Source: Trichomonas tenax
Taxonomy: Eukaryota; Parabasalia; Trichomonadida; Trichomonadidae
Length of the DNA stretch: 13,615 bases
Assembly: GCA_023091735.1 (NCBI GenBank)
Contig: JALKBU010001257.1
Coordinates: 1-13,615 of the forward strand
Direction of reading: 5' to 3'
Of the stretch, positions 1 through 7,980 are shown in pieces (the stretch's first letter is position 1; the number at the start of each line of letters is the position of its first letter). The position numbers and the translations under genes were made by a program. The notes beneath the pieces were generated by a model. That model saw only the letters and a program-made list of their open reading frames with translations. It did no database searches and was not told where the DNA came from.

Positions 1-88
1 TCCCGATGGAATTAACAAAACATTATGGCCAGATATCGAATTGTCCATGCAGTTTCAAGGAAATAAGACAGTTCGAATGACAATGTAA
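1..88 (+). CDS. C-terminal end of an unidentified protein (partial)
   Basis: An open frame enters from the left edge, starts at base 2 and ends at TAA (86-88), giving about 28 residues. Two N-glycosylation sequons (NKTL and NKTV) are visible in this tail. They would suit a secreted or surface protein but prove nothing at this length. A GTAAGT straddles the stop codon and could be a 5' splice site. However, the usual trichomonad 3' intron block (ACTAACACACAG) is absent downstream, so I read this as the true gene end. The next gene starts about 215 bases downstream on the same strand. The family is not recognised. Confidence 0.35.
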   Translation, partial: PDGINKTLWPDIELSMQFQGNKTVRMTM

Positions 89-288
89 GTTGTGACTCCA
101 TCTGTCCTGAGCCCAATTTTTTGACATAGCCCCTGTATTTACATGGCAGATTTCAAAATATCAGTAAATCAGATTTTATGTTAGTCCATTATTTATCATC
201 CATACTGACGGTGATCTTTCTTAAAGTATTTTCGTTCAAAATCGAAGTTTTTGGCGTGGCATGAATACTTCGCCACTTTTTAACATTA

Positions 289-294
289 TCACTT
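289..294 (+). promoter_or_regulatory. Initiator-like element of the small membrane protein gene
   Basis: TCACTT matches the parabasalid initiator consensus TCA-Y-W-W, with the predicted first transcribed base at 291. The ATG follows at 304, which gives a 13-base leader. Very short leaders are normal in trichomonads. It supports the choice of ATG 304. Confidence 0.5.
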
Positions 295-303
295 TTCAAC
301 AAT

Positions 304-795
304 ATGTTTGCATTATTCACAGCGCAAACAGCGTCATACATCAAATGTCCATCAGTGACTCCACTCTCAAACAACATCGCCAACATTCAGACAACTGAAG
401 AGTGGACTTATTTCTACACAACGCATCTTCTCGACACAGACAACTTGAAATTCCATCTATCTTCGAACGCAACACTCTCACTCCACATCGGACAGGATCT
501 TCAGTGCCCTGACGCACAAACAAAGGCATTTTTCACATCTCAAGACGGTTCTGGTTCATTAAAGGTTAATTCTAATCTTGGAATTGTCAATTTCGCTGTG
601 CGCAACGTGGATAAGACACCAGTCGATTTTGTTGTCTCTGTTATCGGTGACAATCCAAATAATCACGACAGCAAAACACACGTCTTCTTCACGGGACTTT
701 TCCTTGCTATCTGCATCGTCATGATCGTTATCTTCTTTGTCCATTCAATTATGGCCCGTGATAAAGTCCACTATCAGGTCGAAATCGAGGAATAA
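304..795 (+). CDS. Small single-pass (type I) membrane protein, family unknown
   Basis: This is a 163-residue protein. Residues 1-10 are short and hydrophobic (MFALFTAQTA) and fit the minimal signal peptides seen in trichomonads. An ectodomain of about 115 residues follows, with two Cys (positions 15 and 68) and one sequon, NAT at 55-57. Residues 127-149 form a strong transmembrane helix. A 14-residue tail ending in acidic residues (VEIEE) follows. An initiator match lies 13 bases upstream of the ATG. The architecture suggests a surface or endomembrane protein displaying a small, possibly beta-rich, domain. I recognise no catalytic motif or named domain. The frame is intact and GC-richer than its flanks, so I consider it a real gene of unknown function. 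Confidence 0.75.
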   Translation: MFALFTAQTASYIKCPSVTPLSNNIANIQTTEEWTYFYTTHLLDTDNLKFHLSSNATLSLHIGQDLQCPDAQTKAFFTSQDGSGSLKVNSNLGIVNFAVRNVDKTPVDFVVSVIGDNPNNHDSKTHVFFTGLFLAICIVMIVIFFVHSIMARDKVHYQVEIEE

Positions 796-1272
796 TTTAT
801 TTAGTTATATAAAATTGCTGTCTTTTCGTGGATTTAGATTTGTATATAAAGTTTGTTTATTCTATAATTTGCCTCGATAAAGAAAAGGTAATGCAAATAT
901 TTTTTCATAATTATCATTTATTCAGATTCTTATATTCATAGGTATCATCAAGCACATGTAGTTGAATATACTCATCATAATAAATCGAATTTTCTCAATA
1001 TATCAATTTTTTTTCATCATATTTTTGTTATTTATCATCCGAGTACATATGAAAAATCTGAATTAGAAAAGAAGTGAAGTTTTGCATAAATTAAATCTAT
1101 GTATTGCATTTCGAAAGATGAAATTAATGCGTTAGAAATCTAAATATGAAATCATTTAACGTAAATCAAAATTTAAGTGTGTATTATGATAGAATATACT
1201 ATGGTTTGATTGATTCCTTTTCATTCCAAATAAAATAATAATCATTAAATTTTAAACGTTCACTAAATCTGG
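796..1272. other. AT-rich intergenic region
   Basis: About 480 bases of very AT-rich sequence. I see no ORF with coding character, no tRNA and no strong inverted repeat. A TAAA near 810, just after the stop of the preceding gene, could act as the short trichomonad poly(A) signal. The right end carries the promoter of the 870-residue gene. Confidence 0.6.
1260..1265 (+). promoter_or_regulatory. Initiator-like element of the HEAT/TOG-like gene
   Basis: TCACTA fits TCA-Y-W-W, with the predicted +1 at 1262, 11 bases before the ATG at 1273. This spacing is typical of parabasalid genes and supports the annotated start. Confidence 0.55.
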
Positions 1273-3885
1273 ATGGAAACAATTTTGCAGCATATCAACG
1301 GAAAATCGACGACAGGAATAATATATGGCCTCGTTAACATCACAGATTTGGTGAAAAACAATCAACCATTGAGTGATGAAGCAAATACGATATTCAAATG
1401 CTTAATTCCGAAACTCAATCACAATCATTATAAAATACGTGCTATGGCTTACGCTCTTGTTGAGTATTTGTTCATCAAAAACTTCCAAGAACTCGAAAAT
1501 CCAATCGATGCACTTCCAAATTTAATATTTGGACTCCAATCTGTTAATAAGATGATTGTTAGATCTGCAAAAGTTTCAATTCGTATAATAACACAGAACT
1601 TACCGTTAAAATTATGGTGGAAAGATTTCGAAAAAACGTTAGAAACTACAAAATCGAAAGAATGCGAGAGCAAATTACTAAAAATTCTGTCGCAGCTGAA
1701 TTGTGAACTACCAGTTAAGCCATTCATTCATAATTTACAAAATCCAGATAAAAAACTCAGAGAAAGAACGCAAATGATATTAAGCCACAGTTCAAAAAAC
1801 GATGTACTTACTGAACTTTCGAAGAAGAAAGCGAATTACACGTTATATAAAAGCGTATGTGACTTTCTTGATAATAAACAAACAATCATTGAGAAAATCA
1901 CAGAAAAACACAACAGTAAGATAAAGCAGGAGGATAAACGTAAGAACATGAATGAAAGACAAAAATTCTTATTAATTGAACCTAAAATGATTGATAGCAA
2001 TGATATAAGCGATAATATGTCTCCATCTTTCGGATTATTAAGTTCTGTTCCATCAGTAAACTTTAGAAGTGACTCAATGCCAGAAAATCCAAAGATCAAA
2101 GAGAAATATGAACATCAATCAATTGGAGAAGTGTTTGATGAACAAACACGAATGAATACTCTGAAGAATGCAAATAAGTACATAAGTGCATCTGAGAAAA
2201 GTAATTTCGATGAATTTAAGGAATCAAATTCTGAATCTGAACAACTTCAACAAATATCCGATATTGCAATTGTTGAGAGTGATCGCTCACAGAAATCAAA
2301 TCTTTCTAAGGTAAGTTCGAAGTCCAGACACTCAAAAATATCAAATGCTGATAATCAATCTGTAAAATCAAATATTTCCGAAGTTCTTCAACAGCAATCG
2401 GATAAAGAGTCTGTTAAATCACATATGTCATTACGAGAATTGAATTCTGAAAGTAATGCATCGAAATCTTCAAAATCAAGGAAATCTGTTGCAAATTCTG
2501 ATGCTTCAAGTGTTGCTTCGGTTAAATTATTCAATTCTAATACTGAAAAACGCTCTATAAGATCTATAATCTCAGAAAAAGAGAATCAACAAACAAATGA
2601 AGAATCAAAGAATGAAAATGATAATCAAAGAGTCAAATCGAAGCATCCAATTGGAAGAATATCACAGAAGCAAGTTAAGCAGATGCCAGTCGCATTGAGG
2701 GACCTCACAGAATGCACATGGCTCGAAAGATTAACATTTTTAGGAGTTTTAAGTGATGCTTTAGATGATGGATCATACAGAAATTATTCCGGTGAAGAAC
2801 TTCTTGAATGCGCTTTATCAGGCTCATTGCCACTTCATAGGAAGGTTGTTGACTCAGCAATGGATGTCATTGCTCGTATAGTTTTGCTATTTCCTGAATC
2901 ACTGACAATCAGAAACTTAAATGTTATTGTGAGATTAATTCTTTCAGTGACGCGCAATTTTAATGAAAAAGACTCTTACAACGATCTCATAGAAGTCATC
3001 ACTCAAGAAGCAAATCTACAGATGGCAGTTGAAGCTGCAATCGATGCTGAATTACCAAGAAAAAGGCCTGTTTCATCTCCACTTTTTGTCCTTAAATTGC
3101 TGAAAAGTAGAGAAAATGATGTTAAGAATTTATCAGTTAAAGCTGTTGAATACTTAATTTCATTCTTCTTGCGTGAAATGCCGATGTCAGAAGAAACAGA
3201 AGAAATTTTATCTATCACGTGTTCCCTTCATCATGATACAGCTGTTAGATTCTACAGACGCCAAACAAACCAAGTTCAATCGTTATTAAGACGTTTCATC
3301 CCAAGATCAACAAATCCAGCACCAAAGAAAGTCGTCAATCAATCGGAATATATTCTTCCACCGAAACTTTCGAAGCGTGAGAAGATGGAACTATTTGCAA
3401 AAGAATGCAAGAAAGGAGATTCAGTTAATATCAATGCTCTTAATGTTTTGCTTGATAACATTGAAGTTGATGAGTTGAAAGAAATGCATCGATTGTATGC
3501 ATCATTTTTAGTTCTCTATAATAGAATTTCAGATTCAATGTTTGATGAGATGAAAGAAAGTTTATTTGATATTGCTTCAAAGCACTTCTCATCACCACAT
3601 GTTTTGGATATTATCAAACTTCCTAAATTTGATATTACTCTGATTGATGGACTTACAAAGTTTGCATGGAACTGCCCATCGAATGTTTTTGAAGGCACTG
3701 ATTCTCTGTATGAAGATTTCTACAGATTGTTCTGCGAAAATGACGGAAACTATCGCCGCAGCATTATTTCTATTTGTATTGCAATAGAAAAGAAGACAGG
3801 AGTTGCTCTCTCAGATTTGAAGTCAGTCAAACAAATTCATAGAAGACTGATTTCAACTTTAGTTGAGCAATTCGTTGTCGAATAA
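1273..3885 (+). CDS. HEAT/TOG-like repeat protein with a Ser-rich linker (CLASP-like architecture, tentative)
   Basis: This is an 870-residue protein with three visible parts. Residues 1-175 are repeated amphipathic helices in the style of HEAT/ARM repeats. Residues from about 215 to 465 are a low-complexity, Ser/Lys/Asn/Glu-rich linker with many SK, KS and SKS dipeptides, probably disordered and possibly phosphorylated. Residues 469-870 are a second helical array. It opens with a DLTEC-W-ER-LTFL segment that recalls the first helix of TOG domains (Trp and Arg in the same helix). Two helical arrays joined by a basic Ser-rich linker is the plan of CLASP-type microtubule regulators, so a role on microtubules (mitotic spindle, axostyle or flagella) is plausible. 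I see no clear SxIP end-binding motif. Other HEAT proteins remain possible. The frame is intact, with no introns. Confidence 0.8.
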   Translation: METILQHINGKSTTGIIYGLVNITDLVKNNQPLSDEANTIFKCLIPKLNHNHYKIRAMAYALVEYLFIKNFQELENPIDALPNLIFGLQSVNKMIVRSAKVSIRIITQNLPLKLWWKDFEKTLETTKSKECESKLLKILSQLNCELPVKPFIHNLQNPDKKLRERTQMILSHSSKNDVLTELSKKKANYTLYKSVCDFLDNKQTIIEKITEKHNSKIKQEDKRKNMNERQKFLLIEPKMIDSNDISDNMSPSFGLLSSVPSVNFRSDSMPENPKIKEKYEHQSIGEVFDEQTRMNTLKNANKYISASEKSNFDEFKESNSESEQLQQISDIAIVESDRSQKSNLSKVSSKSRHSKISNADNQSVKSNISEVLQQQSDKESVKSHMSLRELNSESNASKSSKSRKSVANSDASSVASVKLFNSNTEKRSIRSIISEKENQQTNEESKNENDNQRVKSKHPIGRISQKQVKQMPVALRDLTECTWLERLTFLGVLSDALDDGSYRNYSGEELLECALSGSLPLHRKVVDSAMDVIARIVLLFPESLTIRNLNVIVRLILSVTRNFNEKDSYNDLIEVITQEANLQMAVEAAIDAELPRKRPVSSPLFVLKLLKSRENDVKNLSVKAVEYLISFFLREMPMSEETEEILSITCSLHHDTAVRFYRRQTNQVQSLLRRFIPRSTNPAPKKVVNQSEYILPPKLSKREKMELFAKECKKGDSVNINALNVLLDNIEVDELKEMHRLYASFLVLYNRISDSMFDEMKESLFDIASKHFSSPHVLDIIKLPKFDITLIDGLTKFAWNCPSNVFEGTDSLYEDFYRLFCENDGNYRRSIISICIAIEKKTGVALSDLKSVKQIHRRLISTLVEQFVVE

Positions 3886-4543
3886 GTTTTTGTATTTTTT
3901 GTTATTTAATTAAATATACTATGTTTACTAATCCATCTCTATATTATTATAGATTTTTCATTCTTTCTTTATAATCTTTTGCATTGATTTCATTTTAGAT
4001 CGAATCAAAAATCATTAATTGAATCGCAATCAACACTTTTAACATTTATGAAACAATCATAAACATAATGCTGCATATTGTATCATTGATATTATTAGTC
4101 AATAAAGGTTTTTATAGCGAAATTATTCCGTTGGAGTTTGTAATTCGAAATTATAACTTATTTATCTGATGTCAATGATCAGCTGTAATTTTTCCATTGA
4201 ATGATAAATATATTTTTAATGAAATAGCAATATTTTATGGAAAATTTAAATAAAATTTGTATAAATAACTCGATTTAGAAAATTGCCTTCATAGGTTATG
4301 ACATTTGGCAGATTTTAGATGTATTTGTACCAAAATTAAATCTGGACATAATAGCAAAATTTAGTCGTAGACAAGCGACCCAAAACTCACTTTTTCACAA
4401 TCCACGCAATAGTTTTTAACCAAATCATGATAGATATATATAGAGCTTTAGCCGGAGACAATATATCAAAAATGAGAGAAATAAAATAACCTTCTCTTAC
4501 TCAGTTATTTATAATATTGTAAATTTTAATTTCAGAACCTTAT
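3886..4543. other. AT-rich intergenic region
   Basis: About 650 bases with no credible ORF or RNA gene. A TAAA at 3911-3914 could be the poly(A) signal of the upstream gene. A small perfect hairpin lies at 4045-4063 (7-bp stem TTTATGA/TCATAAA, 5-base loop). A second, bulged complementarity is seen around 4295-4352 (CAGATTT against AAATCTG). Both are short enough to occur by chance in AT-rich DNA. Confidence 0.5.
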
Positions 4544-4549
4544 TCACAA
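4544..4549 (+). promoter_or_regulatory. Initiator-like element of the Tubby-like gene
   Basis: TCACAA fits TCA-Y-W-W, with +1 at 4546 and the ATG at 4565, giving a 19-base leader. This is within the normal trichomonad range. Confidence 0.5.
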
Positions 4550-4564
4550 ACGTAACATTATAAT

Positions 4565-5857
4565 ATGAGTATTCCGTCCGTTAATTTCAACAACAGGAAC
4601 ATTCGAACAAGAAGGACTCCGAACTCACACGGCGAACAACCGACATCAGTAGCACAGCCATCTCGCTCTAGCAGGACGAGATTCAACTCACAGCAAAGAA
4701 ATGACGGAAGGAGCAGAAATCAGTCAGCGTTTATGACATCTAAAGACATGGAATCGTCAGATACAGACTCTGACGGCGACGTTAAGACAATTCTCACGAG
4801 AAATAAAACACCTGAATTTATCGACGTTCTTTCATCAGATTCTTCGACAGAAAGCGAAGACCAACAACCAGTAGGACAGAACGCAAACTGGGGTGCAACT
4901 CCTCCACGTGAAAAACCTTCAGTAAGCGAAAACCAAATTAAAAAAGAAGAAGAAACATCACCAGCACATTCTGGACGCAAGAGAGTTAAACGAGTCAGGA
5001 AGGTCCAAGCACATGTTGAAGAAGAACCCACTCCAAAACCAGTTCAACCTCCACCGAAGAGAGAGGCTCCAAAGCTCAATCTTCCATCGGAATATGACTC
5101 TGAGGAAGAATCTGAAGATCAAGCAGCTGAGATACAAGTTACTAGAAGACCAAAACCACAAAATACAAATGAAACGCAGAAGAAAGCAGCAATTCCGGAA
5201 CCAATTGTTTTCACTACACCAGGATATAACCCTCCACCACAACCAGACGGTATTACTGACTATATTATCATCAGAACTAAGAAATTTGGAGGTCCAAAAT
5301 TCCAGATGATTCAGAACGACAAAAACGTATTGGTTTCAGATATGGGAAGCGACAAGATCGGTAAATACCACATGATTTGTGTCAAACCAAACCTTGGAAA
5401 AGTTTTACCGAATTATCAAGGATTTTTGAGAGAACATGAACATAAGAACAGATTTACACTAGTTTCTAATGTCGAAAAACCAAATGATGACCGCGATGGC
5501 GAAATCATGGGAATTTATTTATATGGAAAATCAAAACAGAGAACAGTCCACATTGTCACACCAAAGAATGGACAACCGTTCTTCCCAATCTCAAAGAGAC
5601 TCAATTTATCACGTCAAGCGAAAGAAAAAACAGAAGGTTTCCTCGAACTTTATACAAAAACACAAGACGAAGCCGATGACTTCGATAGTGATGTTGTTAC
5701 AAAGAGTGTTAAGAATTTCAAGCTTGTTGATGAAGAAGGAAAGCTTATGTACCAAATCTACAAAGTTGCAAAAGGACAATTCAATGTTAAGATTGCAAAA
5801 CCATTCAATACATTATTAGCATTTGGTTTGTCTATTGCTATCATTGTATCAAAATAA
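4565..5857 (+). CDS. Tubby-like C-terminal domain protein
   Basis: This is a 430-residue protein. Residues 1-210 are polar, Pro/Ser/Glu/Lys-rich and probably disordered. They include a basic cluster GRKRVKRVRK (137-146) that looks like a nuclear localisation signal, and IDVLSSDSS (86-94), a hydrophobic core followed by Ser/Asp that resembles a SUMO-interacting motif. Residues from about 216 to 430 match the Tubby barrel. The decisive part is SVKNFKLVDEEGKLMYQIYK (381-400), equivalent to the family's ASVKNFQ block, followed by the C-terminal hydrophobic helix FNTLLAFGLSIAIIVSK that plugs the barrel. Tubby domains bind phosphoinositides such as PI(4,5)P2. They act in membrane-to-nucleus signalling or in ciliary trafficking. 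The canonical lipid-binding residues were not checked. The gene is intact, and a TAAA follows at 5878-5881. Confidence 0.85.
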   Translation: MSIPSVNFNNRNIRTRRTPNSHGEQPTSVAQPSRSSRTRFNSQQRNDGRSRNQSAFMTSKDMESSDTDSDGDVKTILTRNKTPEFIDVLSSDSSTESEDQQPVGQNANWGATPPREKPSVSENQIKKEEETSPAHSGRKRVKRVRKVQAHVEEEPTPKPVQPPPKREAPKLNLPSEYDSEEESEDQAAEIQVTRRPKPQNTNETQKKAAIPEPIVFTTPGYNPPPQPDGITDYIIIRTKKFGGPKFQMIQNDKNVLVSDMGSDKIGKYHMICVKPNLGKVLPNYQGFLREHEHKNRFTLVSNVEKPNDDRDGEIMGIYLYGKSKQRTVHIVTPKNGQPFFPISKRLNLSRQAKEKTEGFLELYTKTQDEADDFDSDVVTKSVKNFKLVDEEGKLMYQIYKVAKGQFNVKIAKPFNTLLAFGLSIAIIVSK

Positions 5858-6293
5858 TATTATTTTCTATTTAGAATTAAAATGTTTGTTTCGTTAACAT
5901 ATTATAAAAATGATATATTATAATTAAATCCTCAATTCCTTTTTCTCTGTATTTGAAACAAATTTGATGAAAAATACTTAAATTGAATATGCATAATGAT
6001 ATAACACCGATGATTTACAATACAAAATTGAAATGGATTTGTCATCTTAAAATATGGCAATTCCGTTTCAAAATAAAATTGAAAAAATGAAATTGTCTCA
6101 AATAAAAGGATTTCTGCTGAGCGACAGTTGGAGCTCATGGAATAATTGGATTCGATCGTGCGCATTAACGAAATTTAAGTGGAAAATATAAAAGAATATT
6201 ATAAAGTTGCAAATCAATGATTCTAAGTTAGCTGATCTCTATTATAGGGTTTCTGATGTTGTTCAAAGAGATTTCGAAAATCATATAATGAAA
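5858..6293. other. Intergenic region between convergent genes
   Basis: About 435 bases separate the convergent Tubby-like and minus-strand membrane-protein genes. I see only AT-rich sequence, with no coding, tRNA or strong hairpin signal. It should hold the poly(A) sites of both genes. Confidence 0.5.
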
Positions 6294-6887
6294 TTAGTCA
6301 CCAAAAGTGAATCTTCTAGCGAAGGAATTCATCCTTTGTATTCTCTTTTCATCCAGTGAAACGTTGGAATGATTCTTAACTAATCTCCGCTTTCTAACGA
6401 CTTTTGGTGTTTTAGCTCTTGGCGTTGGAGCGTCTTTAAGTATCTTCGTTTTGACAACAACACCATCGTGTTGAATAATTTCCTTGTTTCCATCTTTAAT
6501 AATCGTGATAACTTTCGTTTGGTGACGACAAGCGAAGTAATAGATTAAGATAACAGATACAACGCCTATGGCGATAGCAACACCTAACGTAATACCGAAA
6601 TAAAGCATGTTATTAAGATTTAATGGCTGATGAATATAAACAATTGGCGATGAATCTTCTACAGATGTATTGTAGTACTCGGGAAGGGCATCAATACTCG
6701 ATAATGCATCAGTCTTTGCGTTAAGATTATATCCGGTAGCGACATTTGGTGATCTAAAGCTTGAAAAGCATTCAGAACCGTCTCTATGAAGACTCAGTGA
6801 GTGCAGAGATTCGTGATTTTTGTTGAGAATTTCGCAAAGCAAAAAACGGACAAAAAGCATCCAAAATTTTGATACTTTTTGCTCCAT
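6294..6887 (-). CDS. Single-pass membrane protein with basic tail; 5' end possibly replaced by a repeat
   Basis: The open frame reaches back to 6935 but begins there with TTG. The first ATG codons are at 6885-6887 and 6858-6860, giving 197 or 188 residues. Numbering from 6887, residues 95-118 form a strong transmembrane helix. A basic cytoplasmic tail of about 80 residues follows, with a KTPKVVRKRR cluster, ending in RRFTFGD. The ectodomain before the helix is only about 95 residues. The N-terminal 45 residues contain a poor hydrophobic stretch (LFVRFLLCEIL) that could serve as a signal peptide. I see no initiator match near either ATG, and no other Met occurs before the helix. The first roughly 140 bases also form an open frame in another register. 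The gene may therefore be a 5'-truncated copy whose start lies in inserted sequence. The family of its tail is not recognised. Confidence 0.5.
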   Translation of the reverse strand: MEQKVSKFWMLFVRFLLCEILNKNHESLHSLSLHRDGSECFSSFRSPNVATGYNLNAKTDALSSIDALPEYYNTSVEDSSPIVYIHQPLNLNNMLYFGITLGVAIAIGVVSVILIYYFACRHQTKVITIIKDGNKEIIQHDGVVVKTKILKDAPTPRAKTPKVVRKRRLVKNHSNVSLDEKRIQRMNSFARRFTFGD

Positions 6888-7110
6888 AAGGTTAATTGGA
6901 AATCGGATCTTAATTTTGATATAAACAGACACCAATTATGGATGTGCGAATTAGGCACTTTTTGGCTGCGTGCGAACTCAACATTTTTAAGGATCGCGCC
7001 GAAGGAGCGACCCAAGGACCCTTTATAATGCCGTTCGACCCGAAAATTATAAAAATCTACCTCATTATTTTATCGAACCCCTATAATAAAAGTCCCCTTA
7101 TTATTTTCAA
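6794..7110. repeat. Candidate dispersed repeat, partly GC-rich
   Basis: Composition shifts here. Bases 6945-7040 contain GC-rich blocks (GGATCGCGCCGAAGGAGCGA and neighbours) inside AT-rich DNA. A minus-strand frame stays open from beyond 7015 to 6794 without an ATG. The block overlaps the 5' end of the membrane-protein frame in a different register. This is what a transcribed repeat or a decayed mobile-element end next to a gene looks like. It gives me the impression of a recurring trichomonad repeat, but I cannot count copies here. Confidence 0.35.
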
Positions 7111-7143
7111 ATCCCCCTTTTATAGAAACATCTGGAATGCCCT

Positions 7144-7712
7144 TTATAACAGCGCTGAAAAGTGACATTGAGTTATTAAAGCATCTTTTTCGTGCGGATA
7201 GGTATATAAGCAATTTTGCATCATTGAATGCATATTAGAGAAGTTTAAGTTATCCTTATGAATATCACCATTTTCCACACTGACACTTTCATACTGAAGT
7301 TCAAAATACAATCGTGTTTCCCTAATTAAAGAATTAAATAAAAAATTTTTGAGGCAGCATTTTGGAGAACTACATAACAAAACTGTCTATTTGTGTCATA
7401 GAATTCTTGAGCACATATGCCATCCATTACAATTTCTCCTGAATCAAAATATATACAGCCGCCTTTGTCTTCGTGACCAGTAGAATGAAAACAAGAGTTT
7501 TCAATTAATAGTTTGGTTTCTAAATCTTTATCCGAAACGCGGATTGGTCGTAGATTAGAGCCAAACAAGACTTGACGGATGTAATATTTTGATTTAGCAG
7601 GGATGCTTGAACTTCTAATCACTAAATAATCTTCTTGAGTTTTTTGTTCACTATAATATTTTTCCCAGCTATACTTAAACTTTATGGCTTTTAATGATGT
7701 AGCTTTAATATA
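7144..7712 (-). pseudogene. Frameshifted fragment resembling a Cys-rich Pmp-like (beta-helix) surface protein
   Basis: A minus-strand frame is open from about 7712 (a stop lies just upstream at 7713-7715) to 7326, with no ATG near its start. It contains CFHSTGHEDKGGCIYFDSGE and later QFCYVVLQNAASK. Short beta-strand units with the pattern C-x-F...GG-x-I-Y-F are the signature of the Pmp-like right-handed beta-helix families expanded in trichomonads. The similarity appears to continue in a second frame (SLIRETRLYFELQYES, then GDIHKDNLNFSN) to a stop at 7144. This implies a frameshift near 7330-7380. Full members of such families run to many hundreds of residues, so this is a fragment with a missing start, a frameshift and a premature end. 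It is probably dead. The family assignment rests on pattern, not on a search. Confidence 0.5.
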
Positions 7713-7980
7713 TTATCACGTCATTTAGATGATCTATCGCAATTACTATTTACGACTTACAAAATGCCACTTTTTTGGGGTTAAATTTATATTTTATTTT
7801 TCAAGGTTCTGGCAAAAAATATAGATTTTTCCCGCTCCTTCTCAATTCTTCTCGATGTGTACCATCTAGTTTATAAAATAAAGAATAGATGAAAGAATAA
7901 ACAAACAAATTTATAAAACAAATATTAGTTATTGCGATTGACGAAATCACAGTCCAACCAATATTCTTTGACATCGCATT

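Noticed and set aside
85..303. Possible intron joining the left-edge frame to the 304-795 gene (GTAAGT at 85-90).
   Set aside because: No trichomonad 3' intron block (ACTAACACACAG type) is present. An initiator match sits directly before ATG 304, and the upstream frame stops cleanly.
6888..6935. Extending the minus-strand membrane protein to 6935.
   Set aside because: The codon at 6933-6935 is TTG, not ATG. Eukaryotic initiation there is unlikely, so the first ATG (6887) was used.
6938..7165. A + strand 75-residue frame over the GC-rich block.
   Set aside because: Low-complexity translation, no initiator match and no homology cue. Better explained as part of a repeat.
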